From contig NC_080185.1 in NCBI RefSeq assembly GCF_950295315.1, forward strand, positions 45,551,237 to 45,615,236: a stretch of DNA of 64,000 bases, written 5' to 3'. Position numbers and translations under genes: made by a program. The notes under the pieces are model-generated. The model was not told where the DNA came from. It saw only the letters and a list, made by a program, of their open reading frames with translations, and made no database searches. Source of the DNA: Erinaceus europaeus (taxonomy: Eukaryota > Chordata > Mammalia > Eulipotyphla > Erinaceidae). Shown one piece after another: positions 45,270 through 55,736 of this stretch (position 1 is its first letter; each line of letters opens with the position of its first letter).

Positions 45270-45999
45270 AGGAGACCACCTGGGACTGCAACAAGGCAGG
45301 GCTAGAATTAGGAACCCATCAAATCACTGATGAGTGCAAACATGTGTGGCTTGTGGATAGAGAGGAGCCTAGGGAGAAATTATGTGGCTGGTAACAGTCC
45401 GGCAGTTTACCAGTCGAGACACCACCTCCAGTCTGTTTCACCAACAAAAAGACAGCTGAAGGGAGGAGAGGACTCACGTGAGACTCCCCAAATGCAACTG
45501 TGAGTCTCCATTTCTACTGCCCTCAGAATCTGGAGCAGCAGCAGGGAGGCCCTGTGCCAGGGGACAGAGAACTAAAGAGGAAACTCAGGAGAAGGTCTAT
45601 AGCTCAGTGGCCTAGAGATGGGGCTGTGAAAGTCTCTTTGCATAACCAGTGGATTTTCTCTGCCCCACCCTGCTTTATCTCTTGGTAGGAGTCAGTGATT
45701 AAGCTATGAAGCCTACTTATAGTTTAAAAACCCTGAAGCTCCCATAGCCTATAGAGAAGAAGAACAAAAGATGCAAAAAGAGAACAAAAACTCAGGGATT
45801 AAAATACTATTGAAACAAGTGTCAATTTCCACAACTGTGGACCCTTTAATTACCTTACTTAGACACAAGTCAATCCAGGCAAAAGTGATCAGTAATTTGA
45901 AAAGTACTGAGAGAGAGGGACTTTATAACATAATATACAGAATGGTTAAACCAACAAGAAGAAATATTGGAGAAATGAACCAGGACAAGAGTCCAGCTA
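45270..45999 (+). mobile_element. L1 (copy 6): 5' UTR and ORF1 start
   Basis: 'gagaccacctgggactgcaac' and the next 700 bases are the inverse of 14,400-14,950, the 5' region of minus-strand copy 2. An ORF1 start (MVKPTRRNIGEMNQ) lies at about 45,944. A solo LTR splits it at 46,000. Confidence 0.75.
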
Positions 46000-46322
46000 T
46001 GTTGTTAAAATTCGGATGCTCTAGCTGGCCGGGCTAGCTTCACGGGCGGGTAACAGAGATGACCAGAGACATACGGCTGGGCAGGGAAGCTGTATTTCTT
46101 TATTCAGGAACAACGATTCATAAACTAAGACAGACTAATCGCCAAACAGAACTCTATTGCCTCTTTCCCTCGTGACGGTGCAAAGCACTCTCTAACTCGG
46201 AAATCTGGAACTATCTTGGGGTTCCTTGGGGTGGGGCCAAGCAGGCCCGCGAAACTAGCAGGACTGATCCAATTTTCTTGGCAGGGGGAGAGCTAGAACA
46301 ACCTAATGTAAAGCATACAACA
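46000..46322 (-). mobile_element. Solo LTR, class II-type, antisense, with 6-bp target-site duplication
   Basis: It begins TGTTGTTAAAATTC and ends CATACAACA on the plus strand (TG...CA on both readings). CAGCTA repeats at 45,994-45,999 and 46,323-46,328. The 6-bp duplication and the antisense AATAAA signal (plus-strand TTTATT near 46,098) agree with a betaretrovirus-like LTR. Related to the LTRs at 30,483 and 50,441 but clearly diverged. Confidence 0.9.
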
Positions 46323-46328
46323 CAGCTA

Positions 46329-47404
46329 AAAGCCCCCCAAAGGGTGAAACACAAAATAATGAGGTCAACATCCAAACACTAGTTAAGGAAATAATCACAG
46401 GAGTGAGCAAAGAGTTGGAAAAAATTGTCATAATAAATGCAGAAACAACAAATGAGACTCTGGAAGAAAATACCAATAATCACAAGGTGATTAGAAAGCT
46501 GAAATAGCTGAGCTAACAAAACAACCAGCTGAACAAGCTCAAAACAGTTTAAGAACAGGGTAACAAAATAGATGAACTCCAGAAAACAGTAGAGGGGAGA
46601 TAGACTAGAATAAATGAGGCTGAAGACAGAATTAGCAAGATAGAGGAGGAATTAGAGACAACTAAAAAAGAAGTAAGAGATCTCAAAAAGAGATTAAGAG
46701 ATACTTAAAACAACAACAGAGACCTATGGGATGACTTCAAAAGAAATATTATACACATTTTTGGCTTACCAGAGGAAGAAAGAGAGGGAGGGGAAGAGAG
46801 CATTCTTCAGGACATAATAGCTGAGAATTTCTGTAGTCTAGACAATATTAAAGACAAAGATTCAAGAAGCACAGAGGGTCCCAAACAGAATTAACCCAGA
46901 CTTACAGACACCAAGACACATCATATTTAAAATGGAAAGGAATAAGGATCAAGAAAGGATCCTGAAGGCTGCAAGAGAAAACCAAAGAGTCACCTATAGA
47001 GGAAATCCAATAAGATTAGCAGCAGAAATGCTGGAGAGGTTGTGAAGTCAAAGGAACCCTCCTGCATTAGTGGTGGGAATGTAAATTGGTCCAACCTCTG
47101 TGGAGAACAGTCTGGAGAACTCTCACAAGACGAGAAATGGACTTACCCTATGATCCTGCAATTCCTCTCCTGGGAATATAGCTTAATGAACCCAACACAC
47201 CCATCCAAAAAGATCTGTATACACATATGTTCTTAGCAGCACAATTTGTAATAGCCAAAACCTGGAAGCAGCTCAGGTTTCCAACAACAGATGAGTGACT
47301 GAGCAAGCTGTGGTATATATACACAATGGAATACTACTGAGCTAATAAAAAAAAAATGTGACTACCATTTTCAGCCGATCTTGGATGGACCTTGAAAAAT
47401 TCAT
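46329..47404 (+). mobile_element. L1 (copy 6): ORF1 remainder, then ORF2 C-terminus
   Basis: ORF1 coiled-coil and RRM text runs from 46,340 to about 47,005 ('EEEREGGEESILQDIIAENF' region near 46,780). It jumps at about 47,010 straight to the ORF2 C-terminal region ('CWWECKLVQPLWRTVW'-like near 47,070). Almost all of ORF2 is deleted. It ends abruptly at about 47,404 against a new L1 5' end. Confidence 0.78.
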
Positions 47405-48662
47405 GTTGGGGGGTTCCCGGAAGATGGCGGACTGAGAAGCTGCTAGTGGCTTGAGCTCTGACCACATCTTCTGGAAACGGTAGGATTTTCTGCCTTTAGT
47501 AGGCCAGTCAATAAGGGGTCCTAGCAGTGACACCAAAGAGGTGACTATAACGTAATTTGGGTTAAGAAATAGAGTAGAAAAAAAGGGGGAAATATTTTTT
47601 TCCGTTTAATTATAAAGCACACCTCCTCCCCCTCCCCACCCCCCCATAACCAGTCCCTGGGGACCAGCTCCTAGCAGGCTCCCTTGCTGAGCCTCTTTCT
47701 TTATTTACCAAATTCCTGTCCTGCCAGGGAGTATCATTCATTCTAAGTCTATACCCTTCTGAAACGTCTGGCCTTTTTTTTCTTTCTAAGTTGCCAACCC
47801 CTCCACCTCACCCCACATAGCTAATTAAATAATTAAAAATAAATTTTAAAAAATCTTTCCATTCACCGCTCTTTTATGACTGTTCTTTTTCTTATTTCTC
47901 TCTCTCTCTTTTTTTCTTTTTCTCATTCTTGTCATCCTTTCTTCCTTAATCCTACAGCTTCCAAAGCCACAGGCCCTAGCCCCCACACCACCAAAGAGTG
48001 TGCTTTTTTGAATTCACTGATACACATTTGGGAATTATTTTGGGGAAGAATTCTGACTCAACGTGGACTCTCACTGCGAGTGTCTCTGCTCAACTTCCCT
48101 TCCTCCTTTAGCCACCCCTAGAATATACAGTGGATAGTAGATTTGCATAACTGTCTATTTCAGCCATCCTTGTCTATCCTGAGGGTTTTTTTTCTTTTCA
48201 CTGCTCTTTAATTACAGCTCTTTTTCTTATCTTTTCCCTTTTTTCTCACTTGTCTCTTTTTTCTTTTTCTTTCTTTTTTTTTATCTTGTTATACACTCCT
48301 TCCTTCCTTCTTCTTTGCCTTTCTGAATTTGTGAATTATTTTGGGGAAGAAATCTGACTCAGAGTGGACTCTCTGTGTATCTCTGCTATAGTCCCCTTTC
48401 CCCTCTTGTTACCCCTAGAATATACAGTGGATAGTAAATTTGCAGAACTGTCTATTCTTGCTATCCCTTCTTTTCTCTTTCTTCTTCACTGGGATTTGGT
48501 TACTATTTTTTCACGGACTGGAGAAATTGTTTGGCTAACTGGTAGTGATTAAACTGCTTCAATACTTGCTTCAGTTGCTACTGTAATTCCTGAGGTTGGT
48601 GAGTGCAATTGTCATAAAGGTATTTAGTACAGTGTTGCTTGTACTCAAGACACAACAGCTGA
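47405..48662 (+). mobile_element. L1 (copy 7): 5' UTR with intact-looking start
   Basis: It opens GGGGGGTTCCCGGAAGATGG, a G-run followed by CGGAAGATGGCGG, which looks like a genuine L1 5' end with a YY1-like AAGATGGCGG site. Long pyrimidine-rich stretches at 47,870-47,960 and 48,180-48,330 follow, partly duplicated ('gaattattttggggaagaa.tctgactca' at about 48,031 and 48,336). The element stops at about 48,662 before ORF1, where a headless SINE is joined. Confidence 0.75.
47413..47428 (+). promoter_or_regulatory. YY1-like site in L1 5' end
   Basis: CCCGGAAGATGGCGG within the first 25 bases of the L1 resembles the YY1 site that sets the transcription start of human L1. Whether hedgehog L1 uses it this way is inference. 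Confidence 0.45.
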
Positions 48663-48835
48663 ACCCAGGTTCAAGCCCCTGGTCTCCACCTGTAGGGGGA
48701 AATCTTTGCAAGTGGTGAAGCAGGGCTGCAGGTGTCTCTGTGTCTCTGTCCCTATCACCCCCTTCCCTCTCAATTTATGGCTGTCTCTATCCAACAAATA
48801 AAGAATTTTTAAAAAAACTTTTTAAAAAGATACAG
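48663..48835 (+). mobile_element. SINE-B lacking its head
   Basis: It starts at CCCAGGTTCAAGCCCCTGGT (B box present, A box missing) and runs to CAACAAATAAAGAATTTTTA. The missing head coincides with the L1 5'-UTR junction. Confidence 0.8.
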
Positions 48836-48837
48836 TT

Positions 48838-49357
48838 ATTTGTAAATAGCATTAAATGACACAAATGATCGTGAGGTCTTATATGATACAGCAAATCCTA
48901 ACCATGGGATTTTCAAAGTAAACAAAATTCCCAAGTAACTTGGTTATACCAATAACAATCTATGGCCTTCTTAAACTCTAAGACATCAGGAACCTTCCAA
49001 GTTCTCTATATAACCCACATTTCTCCCAGTCCTAGAACCCCTGCAGCATGACTTGTCTTCCTTCATGCTTCTCTAGATCCATACTATTCAATATTGGATC
49101 TGCTGATCTCCACCAAATCAGTGCCACCAGTACCACCTCAACATGTTTCACTTTGAGTAGTGTCCAGAGGAGGCAGGTGTGAAATGTCAACTCTTCAGTT
49201 CTATTACTCTGGTAGCTCATAGGATTCCTTAATTCTGTTTTGGGTGGTGCACTTCCTAACAAAGTCACAGAACTTAGATATAGACAAAGGGTGATTAGAT
49301 GGAGCACATGTACACATGTATCAATAAGTCAGGGAAAATATATACAAATAACCCAAA
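48838..49357 (+). mobile_element. L1 3' UTR fragment
   Basis: 'tatgatacagcaaatcctaaccatgggattttcaaag' parallels 39,950-39,990; 'cctcaacatgtttcact' and 'tgtccagagg' parallel 40,205-40,240. It ends at about 49,357, where the direct-repeat region begins. Confidence 0.75.
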
Positions 49358-49751
49358 TTGATTTAGCCACTTTCCCTTCCAGGTACAAAAGAGAAATTTC
49401 TCTGGTATTTCAAACATTGCTGAAAGCTGTCACAATTCCAATTGCAAGGCAAACTTAGTACAAAATTGTGTTCACCCAAGCAATCAATTTCAAAAGTCCA
49501 CCCTCCCTTCTTTTAAGAGTGGTAAGCTGTAAACTGGCCTCTGTTCCATTATTTTTAGGTGACTGCATTAATAGCACCACTTTCAGTAAAAGCCATCCAC
49601 AGAGAGATTTCGGAAAGCTCTCACTTTGGTGCTGGACATTACAATTGAAAGAAAAGACTTTATTTCCTAAGAGTCTAACAAGGCTTGCTTGAGGAGACAA
49701 TTGTAGCCTGGAGAAAGTGAAACTGTTCTAGGTCCCAGCAGAAACATCCTG
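49358..49751. repeat. Direct repeat unit A (about 394 bp)
   Basis: From GATTTAGCCACTTTCCCTTC to CAGCAGAAACATCCT. The same sequence restarts immediately at 49,752 with only a few changes, so units A and B are a tandem duplication. The minus strand holds AATAAAG near 49,660, which would suit an old LTR, but I cannot place it. Confidence 0.8.
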
Positions 49752-50437
49752 ATTTAGCCACTTCCCCTTCCAGGGACAAAAGAGAAATTTCTCTGGTATT
49801 TCAAACACTGCTGAAAGCTGTCACAATTCCAATTGCAAGGCAAACAGTACAAAATTGTGTTCACCCAAGCAATCAATTTCAAAAGACCACCCTCCTTTCT
49901 TTTAAGAGTGGTAAGCTGTAAACTGGCCTCTGTTCCATTATTTTTAGGTGAATGCATTAATAGCACCACTTTCAGTAAAAGTCATCCACAGAGAGACTTC
50001 AGAAAGCTCTCACTTTGGTGCTGGACATTCCAATTGAAAGAAAAGACTTTATTTCCAAAGAGTCTAACAAGACTTGCTTGAGGAGACAATTGTAGCCTGG
50101 AGAAAGCGAAACTGTTCTAGGGCCCAGCAGAAACATCCTGGAGAGATAGAGAAAAGGGAGGGGGCAGAGATGGGGATGTAGGGAGAGGGAGAGAAGGGAG
50201 AAGGAAAGAGAGAGGGAGGGAGAGAGAGAGAGAAGAGAGAGACAGAGACAGAGAGAGACAGAGAGAGAAAGCTCAGGTGCCTGAGCCCTCTCCCCCTAGT
50301 CAAGCACACAATTTCCCACTGGTTCAAGAAAGCTGAAACATACTTACACTAGAAATAGTGCTGGATAATGTGAGGGATAATCGGACACATTTGTCAGAGA
50401 CCTGGCATTATAACAGAGCAGAAAAAAAAAAGAAAAA
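49752..50437. repeat. Direct repeat unit B with GA-rich extension
   Basis: It repeats unit A, then continues with a GA-rich simple-sequence block (50,145-50,275), 'gctcaggtgcctgagccctctcccc' and 'gctggataatgtgagggataatc', up to a run of As before the retroviral LTR at 50,441. The part from about 49,935 recurs as unit C at 52,730. Confidence 0.8.
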
Positions 50438-50440
50438 AGT

Positions 50441-50734
50441 TGTTAAAGTTCAGAGGCTCCAGCAGGCTGGGCTAGCATTGCGGCAGTAGACAGAGACAGA
50501 GACTCAAGGACACACGGCTGGGCTGAGAAGCTGTAGTTTAATCTTTATTCACGAGCGGGCAAATCACCACACCATGTGCTTCCCAATCATTCTCCCTCCG
50601 TGGCTGCTGCTGGGACTCTGGGCATCCTTAGCATAGGGGGCGGGGAGAAAGAGGGGCACGAAACTAGCAAGGGCCAAACCAATTCTCTCAGAGTTGGGGG
50701 GAAGGGGAATAAACCAATATGAAACATACCAACA
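50441..50734 (-). mobile_element. 3' LTR of a short class II-type endogenous retrovirus
   Basis: On the minus strand it runs from TGTTGGTATGTTTC to AACTTTAACA (TG...CA), 294 bp, with an AATAAA polyadenylation signal at 50,549-50,544. It pairs with the LTR at 52,434-52,729; by eye I count roughly 15 differences, many at CpG sites, so the insertion is not very recent. Confidence 0.9.
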
Positions 50735-50746
50735 ATTCCCCCTTCT
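50735..50746 (-). promoter_or_regulatory. Polypurine tract
   Basis: AGAAGGGGGAAT on the minus strand abuts the 5' end of the 3' LTR, the position where plus-strand DNA synthesis is primed in retroviruses. Confidence 0.8.
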
Positions 50747-52417
50747 GTTTTGAACTAAATGACCACAGTATCAGGGGTGTGGGGTGAACATAAACCTATA
50801 TCATACAGGCATTTTCAAAAAAGAAACTGGCACACACATGGAGAAACATGTAAGCAAGTAACAAGAACCAGTGTGCTGCCAAAGGAAGGCCTGAGGGGGC
50901 CATTTTTTCCTCTGTGGGCAAAACTTTATCAGCTTAAAAAAACATTTCCTGCCTCTGGGGGGCATACTTGCCTCGATGGGCATTTTATAGCATGGGGGGA
51001 GGTTGAGGCCTAGAGTCCCAAGGTATGGCTGCAGTCAGTGTTTGAGAAACCCAGCAGCATAAAGAGAAGCTGCTAGTTTTGTGCAAAGTGTCCGAGGTGT
51101 ACCAGTGAGTCCGATAGAAGTCCAAAGCAGATGTCCACCGAAGAATTGCCAAGGGGTGAATTGTATGTCTGTCTTGATGGGGAATATCAGCCACCAGAAT
51201 TCTGCTTTTCTGTAGAGAACTTGACAGCTGCAATTCACTTACTTATGAAACAAAACTTGTAGCAGGTTAGAAGTTTATCACAACTGATAATTCTATTACA
51301 ATTAGAAGTCTTTTTAGAATGATTTTAAGGTTGTTTAAAGTTTAAGCAATAGAATGTGAAAAGGTAGACATAAGAATCATAGAAAGAAAAAGGCCTCAGG
51401 CATGAGAATTATTAGCATAACCATAGCGCAATCTAACGTTTCTAATTGAGGAGTTTGAGACTTTTACATATCAACAACATCTTTTTAACCTTTTATTACA
51501 CCCATTCAAGATGGAGACACACCCTAGGTGTGCGCAGGTTTGTTTTTTTTTTACCAACTTAGTTAAAATATATTGATTTTTAACTAATTTTTACCTCAGA
51601 CTTTAAATGTAAGTTAATTTTATCTTTATGAGAATTACGTTGAAAACCTTTTTCATTTAACTTTGTCTGGTAAGAATATAGCCTTAAAGTTACATTCTTA
51701 ACCTTAAAGTTAATGTCACCAAACTTTAAACACACACGTAAACATGGTCTTTAATACACAAGGAGAGAAACTTTTGTTACGAAGACATGTCATTTCAAAT
51801 ACAAATTTAGATCTGTATTGTCTTAGCTGTTTGGGGAGTGCGTTGTCCAGCGGTGGCCTCTTGGGCAGCTTCACTTCTAGGAATTTCAGGCTGCAATTTC
51901 TGGACGAATCTCTGCATATTCTAGCTTGTCTGCCTTCAGACCCAAGCTGGAGATCTCGGCCAGGGGGCCCAGTTTTGGCAGGGAACCTGCGGTCTCCAGG
52001 TGGTCCGGGATCTGTCCAGACTTCACAGCACGAGGGCAGGCGGGCCAGCTGTGCAGAAGGTGCAGGCCAAGGTGCTCCTGGGTGGCGGCCATGATAGGCC
52101 GCCGCGGCCCTGCCCCATGGCCCTGCCATGTCTGCTGCCCTGCTCCCAGCGGCCAAGCAGCGTGGAGGGAGCCCACGTCCAATGCCCCGCACCACGTGGT
52201 GGAAAGCCAGCTTATGTGGCCTGGCATTGGGCTTCTGCGAGCTGGTGTTGGGCAGAAACCACAGAGCAGTCCAGAGATAAATGTTCCAGAAACAGCGAAA
52301 CAGTCTCGTGAAGAAAGGGCAGAGGCCTTTGGAGATCTCTTCATAAGCAGAAGAGAAGGCCATAGTACATAGGTAGCCAAATTGTCTTCACTTATCTGAG
52401 AGATGCGCAGGTCAGGT
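50747..52417 (-). mobile_element. Internal region of the retrovirus, without recognisable gag, pol or env
   Basis: About 1.7 kb between primer-binding site and polypurine tract. I find no protease, reverse-transcriptase, integrase or envelope motif. The PBS-proximal third (about 51,840-52,380) is GC-rich and holds overlapping frames: minus 51,716-52,363 (215 codons) and 51,886-52,380 (164 codons), plus 51,926-52,372 (148 codons). None resembles a retroviral protein that I know, and frames open on both strands point to GC content rather than coding. The 3' half is AT-rich. It looks like a non-autonomous element of the kind mobilised by a related complete virus, or a provirus with a very large deletion. 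Confidence 0.75.
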
Positions 52418-52431
52418 CCACGTGGGCGCCA
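52418..52431 (-). promoter_or_regulatory. Primer-binding site, lysine-tRNA type
   Basis: TGGCGCCCACGTGG on the minus strand lies two bases after the 5' LTR end. Its start TGGCGCCC is the complement of a lysine tRNA 3' end, and the ACGTGG part points to the Lys1,2 type used by betaretrovirus-like elements. Confidence 0.88.
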
Positions 52432-52433
52432 TT

Positions 52434-52729
52434 TGTTTTTAAGTTCAGAGGCTCCAACAGGCCGGACTAGCGTTGAGGCGGTAGACAGAGACAGAGACTC
52501 AAGGACACACGGCTGGGCTGAGAAGCTGCAGTTTAATCTTTATTCATGAGTGGGCAAATCACCACACCATGTGCTTCCCAATCATTCTCCCTCCGTGGCT
52601 GCTGCTGGGACTCTGGGTGTCCTTAGCATAGGGGGCGGGGAGAAAGAGGGGCACGAAACTAGCAAGGGCCAAACCAATTCTCTCAGAGTTGGGGGGAAGG
52701 GGAATAAACCAATATGAAACATACCACCA
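52434..52729 (-). mobile_element. 5' LTR of the short endogenous retrovirus
   Basis: 296 bp, from TGGTGGTATGTTTC to CTTAAAAACA on the minus strand, nearly collinear with the 3' LTR. The usual short host duplication is not visible at the outer ends; instead long direct repeats (units B and C) lie on either side. Confidence 0.9.
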
Positions 52730-53237
52730 TTATTTTTAGGTGAATGCATTAATAGGACCACTTTCAGTAAAAGTCATCTACAGAGAGATTTCTGAAAGCT
52801 CTCACTTTGGTGCTGGACATTCCAATTGAAAAAAAAGGCTTTATTTGCAAAGAGTCTAACAAGGCTTGCTTGAGGAGACAATTGTAGCCTGGAGAAAGCG
52901 AACCTGTTCTAGGGCCCAGCAGAAACATCCTGGAGAGATAGAGAAAAGGGAGGGGGGCAGAGATGGGGGTGTAGGGAGGGGGAGAGGGAGAGAAGGGAGA
53001 GGGAAAGAGACAGGGAGGGAGAGAGAGAGAGAGAGGAGAGAAAGACAGAGACAGAGAGAGACAAAGAGAGACAGAGAGGGAAAGCTCAGGTGCCTGAGCC
53101 CTCTCCCCCCAGTCAAGCACACAATTTCCCACTGGGTCAAGAAAGCTGAAACATACTTACACTAGAAATAGTGCTGGATAATGTGCGGGATAATCAGACA
53201 CATGTGTCAAGAGACCCGGCATTATAACAGAGCAGAA
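52730..53237. repeat. Direct repeat unit C
   Basis: It matches unit B from 'attatttttaggtgaatgcattaata' (about 49,937) to 'gcattataacagagcagaaaaaaa' (about 50,430), including the GA-rich block (52,935-53,090). It continues into sequence not present after unit B. Confidence 0.85.
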
Positions 53238-53340
53238 AAAAAGTGTTATGGAAAAAGATTTGAATTTGCACTTCTACATTTCCATGGAGGAAAAAAAAAG
53301 TCATCAGGAAAAGATTCTACTAGAGCTGTCTATAGTACAG

Positions 53341-53569
53341 GAAATATTGGCAGAACTCATTTCCATCTAAATTTTATAGACATTTTTAATTGCAAAAATA
53401 CAATTGTGAGGAAGATAAAAACAAAAATAAATCCATGGGACGATATCAAATGGAAAACCTGAAGAGTAAAAGAACCCACCACTCAAACCAAGAGACTTCT
53501 TACAGAATGGGAGAAGATCTTAACATGCCATATATCAGAGAAATGGATAATAACCAAAATATATAAAAA
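53341..53569 (+). mobile_element. L1 ORF2 C-terminal fragment, left arm of an inverted duplication
   Basis: The reading 'NIGRTHFHLNFIDIFN' and 'LLTEWEKILTCHISEK' is the ORF2 region just after the thumb. The same segment occurs on the minus strand at 54,031-54,260 with only a handful of differences. Confidence 0.82.
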
Positions 53570-53699
53570 TATTATAGGGGATAGTTCCACACCACACTCA
53601 CCACCAAAGTTCTGAGTCCACCACCCCATTTGTTTTTGTTTCTTATTTAATCCGTCACTCATTTAAATGTTCCTTTTTCTTTCCTTTTCCTTCCTTCCT

Positions 53700-53846
53700 T
53701 CCTTTCTTTTTTGGACAAGGAAAGAGAGAAATGTATAGTGTTCATAGAAAGAGAAGGAGGCAAAGAGCACCCATAGCACTGCTTTCCCCCTCAGGAAGTC
53801 TCCCCTCTGTAAGTGGGAACTAAGAGCTTGAACATAGGTCCTTCCC
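53700..53846 (-). mobile_element. SINE-B-like copy, antisense
   Basis: The minus strand shows GGACCTATGTTCAAGCTCTT and 'gcagtgctatgggtgctctttgcc'. A CTTCC-rich run at 53,682-53,708 is its tail. It lies in the spacer of the inverted duplication. Confidence 0.65.
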
Positions 53847-53847
53847 A

Positions 53848-54345
53848 CAGAAGTGAAGTGTTATCTCATTGTTGCCTTTATTTTCATTTTTCTGACAATC
53901 AATGACTTGGAGCTTTCTCTCATATGTCTTTTGGACTTTTGGATTTCTTCTTTGATGAATATTCTCTTCATATCCTCTCTCCAATTTTGGATGGGGTCAT
54001 TTGGTTTTGGGTTACTGAGTCTGCTGAGCTTTTTATATATTTTGGTTATTATCCCTTTCTCTGATATATGGCATGTAAAGATCTTCTCCCATTCTGTAAG
54101 AAGTCTCTTGGTTTGAGTGGTGAGTTCTTTTACTCTTCAGGTTTTCCATTTGATATCGTCTCATGGATTTATTTTTGTTTTTGTCTTCCTCATAATTGTA
54201 CTTTTGCAATTAAAAATGTCTATAAAATTTAGATGGAAATGAGTTCTGCCAATATTTCCCCCTAAGTATTTGATAGTTTCTGTTCTAACACCTAAGTGCC
54301 CTTGATGCATTTTGAGTTTACTTTTTTATCTATTCAATAATGATT
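53848..54345 (-). pseudogene. L1 ORF2 C-terminal fragment, antisense (right arm and continuation)
   Basis: The minus strand runs from 'GGNIGRTHFHLNFIDIFN' (about 54,260) through 'LLTEWEKIFTCHISEK' and 'NDPIQNWREDMKRIFI' to 'SLIVRKMKIKATMR' near 53,880, the usual order of the ORF2 C-terminal third. It is longer than its plus-strand partner. Confidence 0.82.
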
Positions 54346-54440
54346 GACAAGATTGTTGGATCAGAGGGGTATAATTCCATACAATTCCCACCACCAGAGT
54401 TCTGTATCCCATCCCCTCCATTGGAAGCTTCCTATTCTTT
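54346..54440 (-). mobile_element. L1 3' UTR end fragment, antisense
   Basis: 'gattgttggatcagaggggtataattccatacaattcccaccacc' is the inverse of the final 100 bases of the L1 3' UTR (compare 60,290-60,340 and 57,490-57,540). 54,445-55,145 has no other recognised feature. Confidence 0.65.
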
Positions 54441-55149
54441 ATCTCTCAGTTTAAGTCTTCTGCATATTTCAACCTAATTATGCCAACACCATTTACTGAA
54501 GCAATTCTACTTACTCTATTTAATAGTGTGGCTTTTTAAGTTTGGACAAACAATCAAATAAACTAAATCAGATTAATACGATAAAAAGTAAAGGAAGTCT
54601 ATAAAGGACTGTATATGGACAGCTTGAAATGATATTAAGGGAAGAGAGAAACATCGGTTGAGAAACTGGGTAATTTCACCCCAAAAACTGGTACTTGATG
54701 CTGAGGGGGGTAAAACAAAACAACAACAACAAAAAGATTTAGGGACTCAGATTGCCATTCCTTTCCTAGTGGTTGTATTAGGGAAGAGTTAGGTTCTTGT
54801 AGTGGGAATAAGGTAAGCAAGGAAATACTGTCCAGTCCTCTATTTTATGCATCCAACAACTAGAAGAGAGTGTGAAAAAGAGTCACAAGAGCTAGAAATT
54901 TTGGGTCTCAGATTTTCAGTCCTCCCTCTATATCCTAAAATATAAAAATGTCCTGACTGGGAAAGTACAAGTTGATTCAAGTAACAAAGATGCTCTGGCC
55001 TGGATTTGTGCAGCTTAATTTTTCCCTTAATTCAAGAGGCAGGTGTGCAAAGTATTGCCACATACGTAGTAGGGGTCAGAAAAAAACCTTTTATCTGACA
55101 TCAAAGGTGGCAGATTCGTGCTTATTGGTAGCAGTACTAGTATTACTTT

Positions 55150-55585
55150 TCAAAAATATTATTTCCAATTTTATTTGTTTTAGTTATCTATATTCTACAT
55201 ATGTGTGAAACCATCTGGTTATTATCCTTCACTCGTTGACATAATCACCAAGAGTTCTATTGATTTTGTTCCAATGATACAAACTCATTATTGTTTGTTT
55301 GATTTTTGTTCTATTGAAATGCATACATATGTCTGCCATAATACTTTTATACAGTCATCTGTCAATGGGCTTTTAGGTTGCTTTCATATTTTGACTATTA
55401 TAAATAGTGCACTTATTAACACAGAAGTGTATTAGAAGAGCACAGATCTTCTTGAGTTGGTGGTTTCATGTCATATATATATGAGAGGACTATATGGTAT
55501 TTCCATTTGTATTAGCTTAAGGACTCTCCAAACTTTTCCCATAGTGGCTGCACCAATTTCCAGTCTCTCCAACAGTGTACTAGAT
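55150..55585 (-). mobile_element. Ancient L1 3' part, antisense
   Basis: 'cagtcatctgtcaatgggcttttaggttgctttcatattttgactattataaatagtg' and 'cccatagtggctgcaccaatttccagtc' follow the inverse of the C-terminal ORF2 region of old mammalian L1s. Well diverged, unlike the young family elsewhere. Confidence 0.78.
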
Positions 55586-55736
55586 AAAGGAAAACATCAT
55601 TGTTTAAAGTAACGAAGCAAAATGAAATGGATTGCAGAAGAAGCAGGATGTAAGCCTAATAGTGTAGGTCTGCTGAAAGAGAGGTCTTTATAATAAATAA
55701 TAAACCAGTTTGTTCTGCCTCAAAAACCATGATAGT

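Noticed and set aside
45298..45330. CTGATGAG resembling a hammerhead ribozyme core
   Set aside because: The required GAAA part and helices II and III are missing; similar CTGATGA words recur by chance in L1 ORF2 (about 35,212 and 37,347).
49358..50140. Tandem repeats as a satellite or CRISPR-like array
   Set aside because: Only two full units and one partial; unit length near 390 bp without spacers, in a mammalian context.
50064..50327. Serine/leucine/proline-rich frame, possible secreted peptide
   Set aside because: Reading of the GA-rich simple-sequence block; its copy at 52,764-53,140 is of the same nature.
51716..52380. Large overlapping frames (215, 164 and 148 codons) on both strands as possible retroviral or host genes
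   Set aside because: They coincide with the GC-rich part of the retroviral leader, are open on both strands, and show no Gag or other motif. Best explained by composition.
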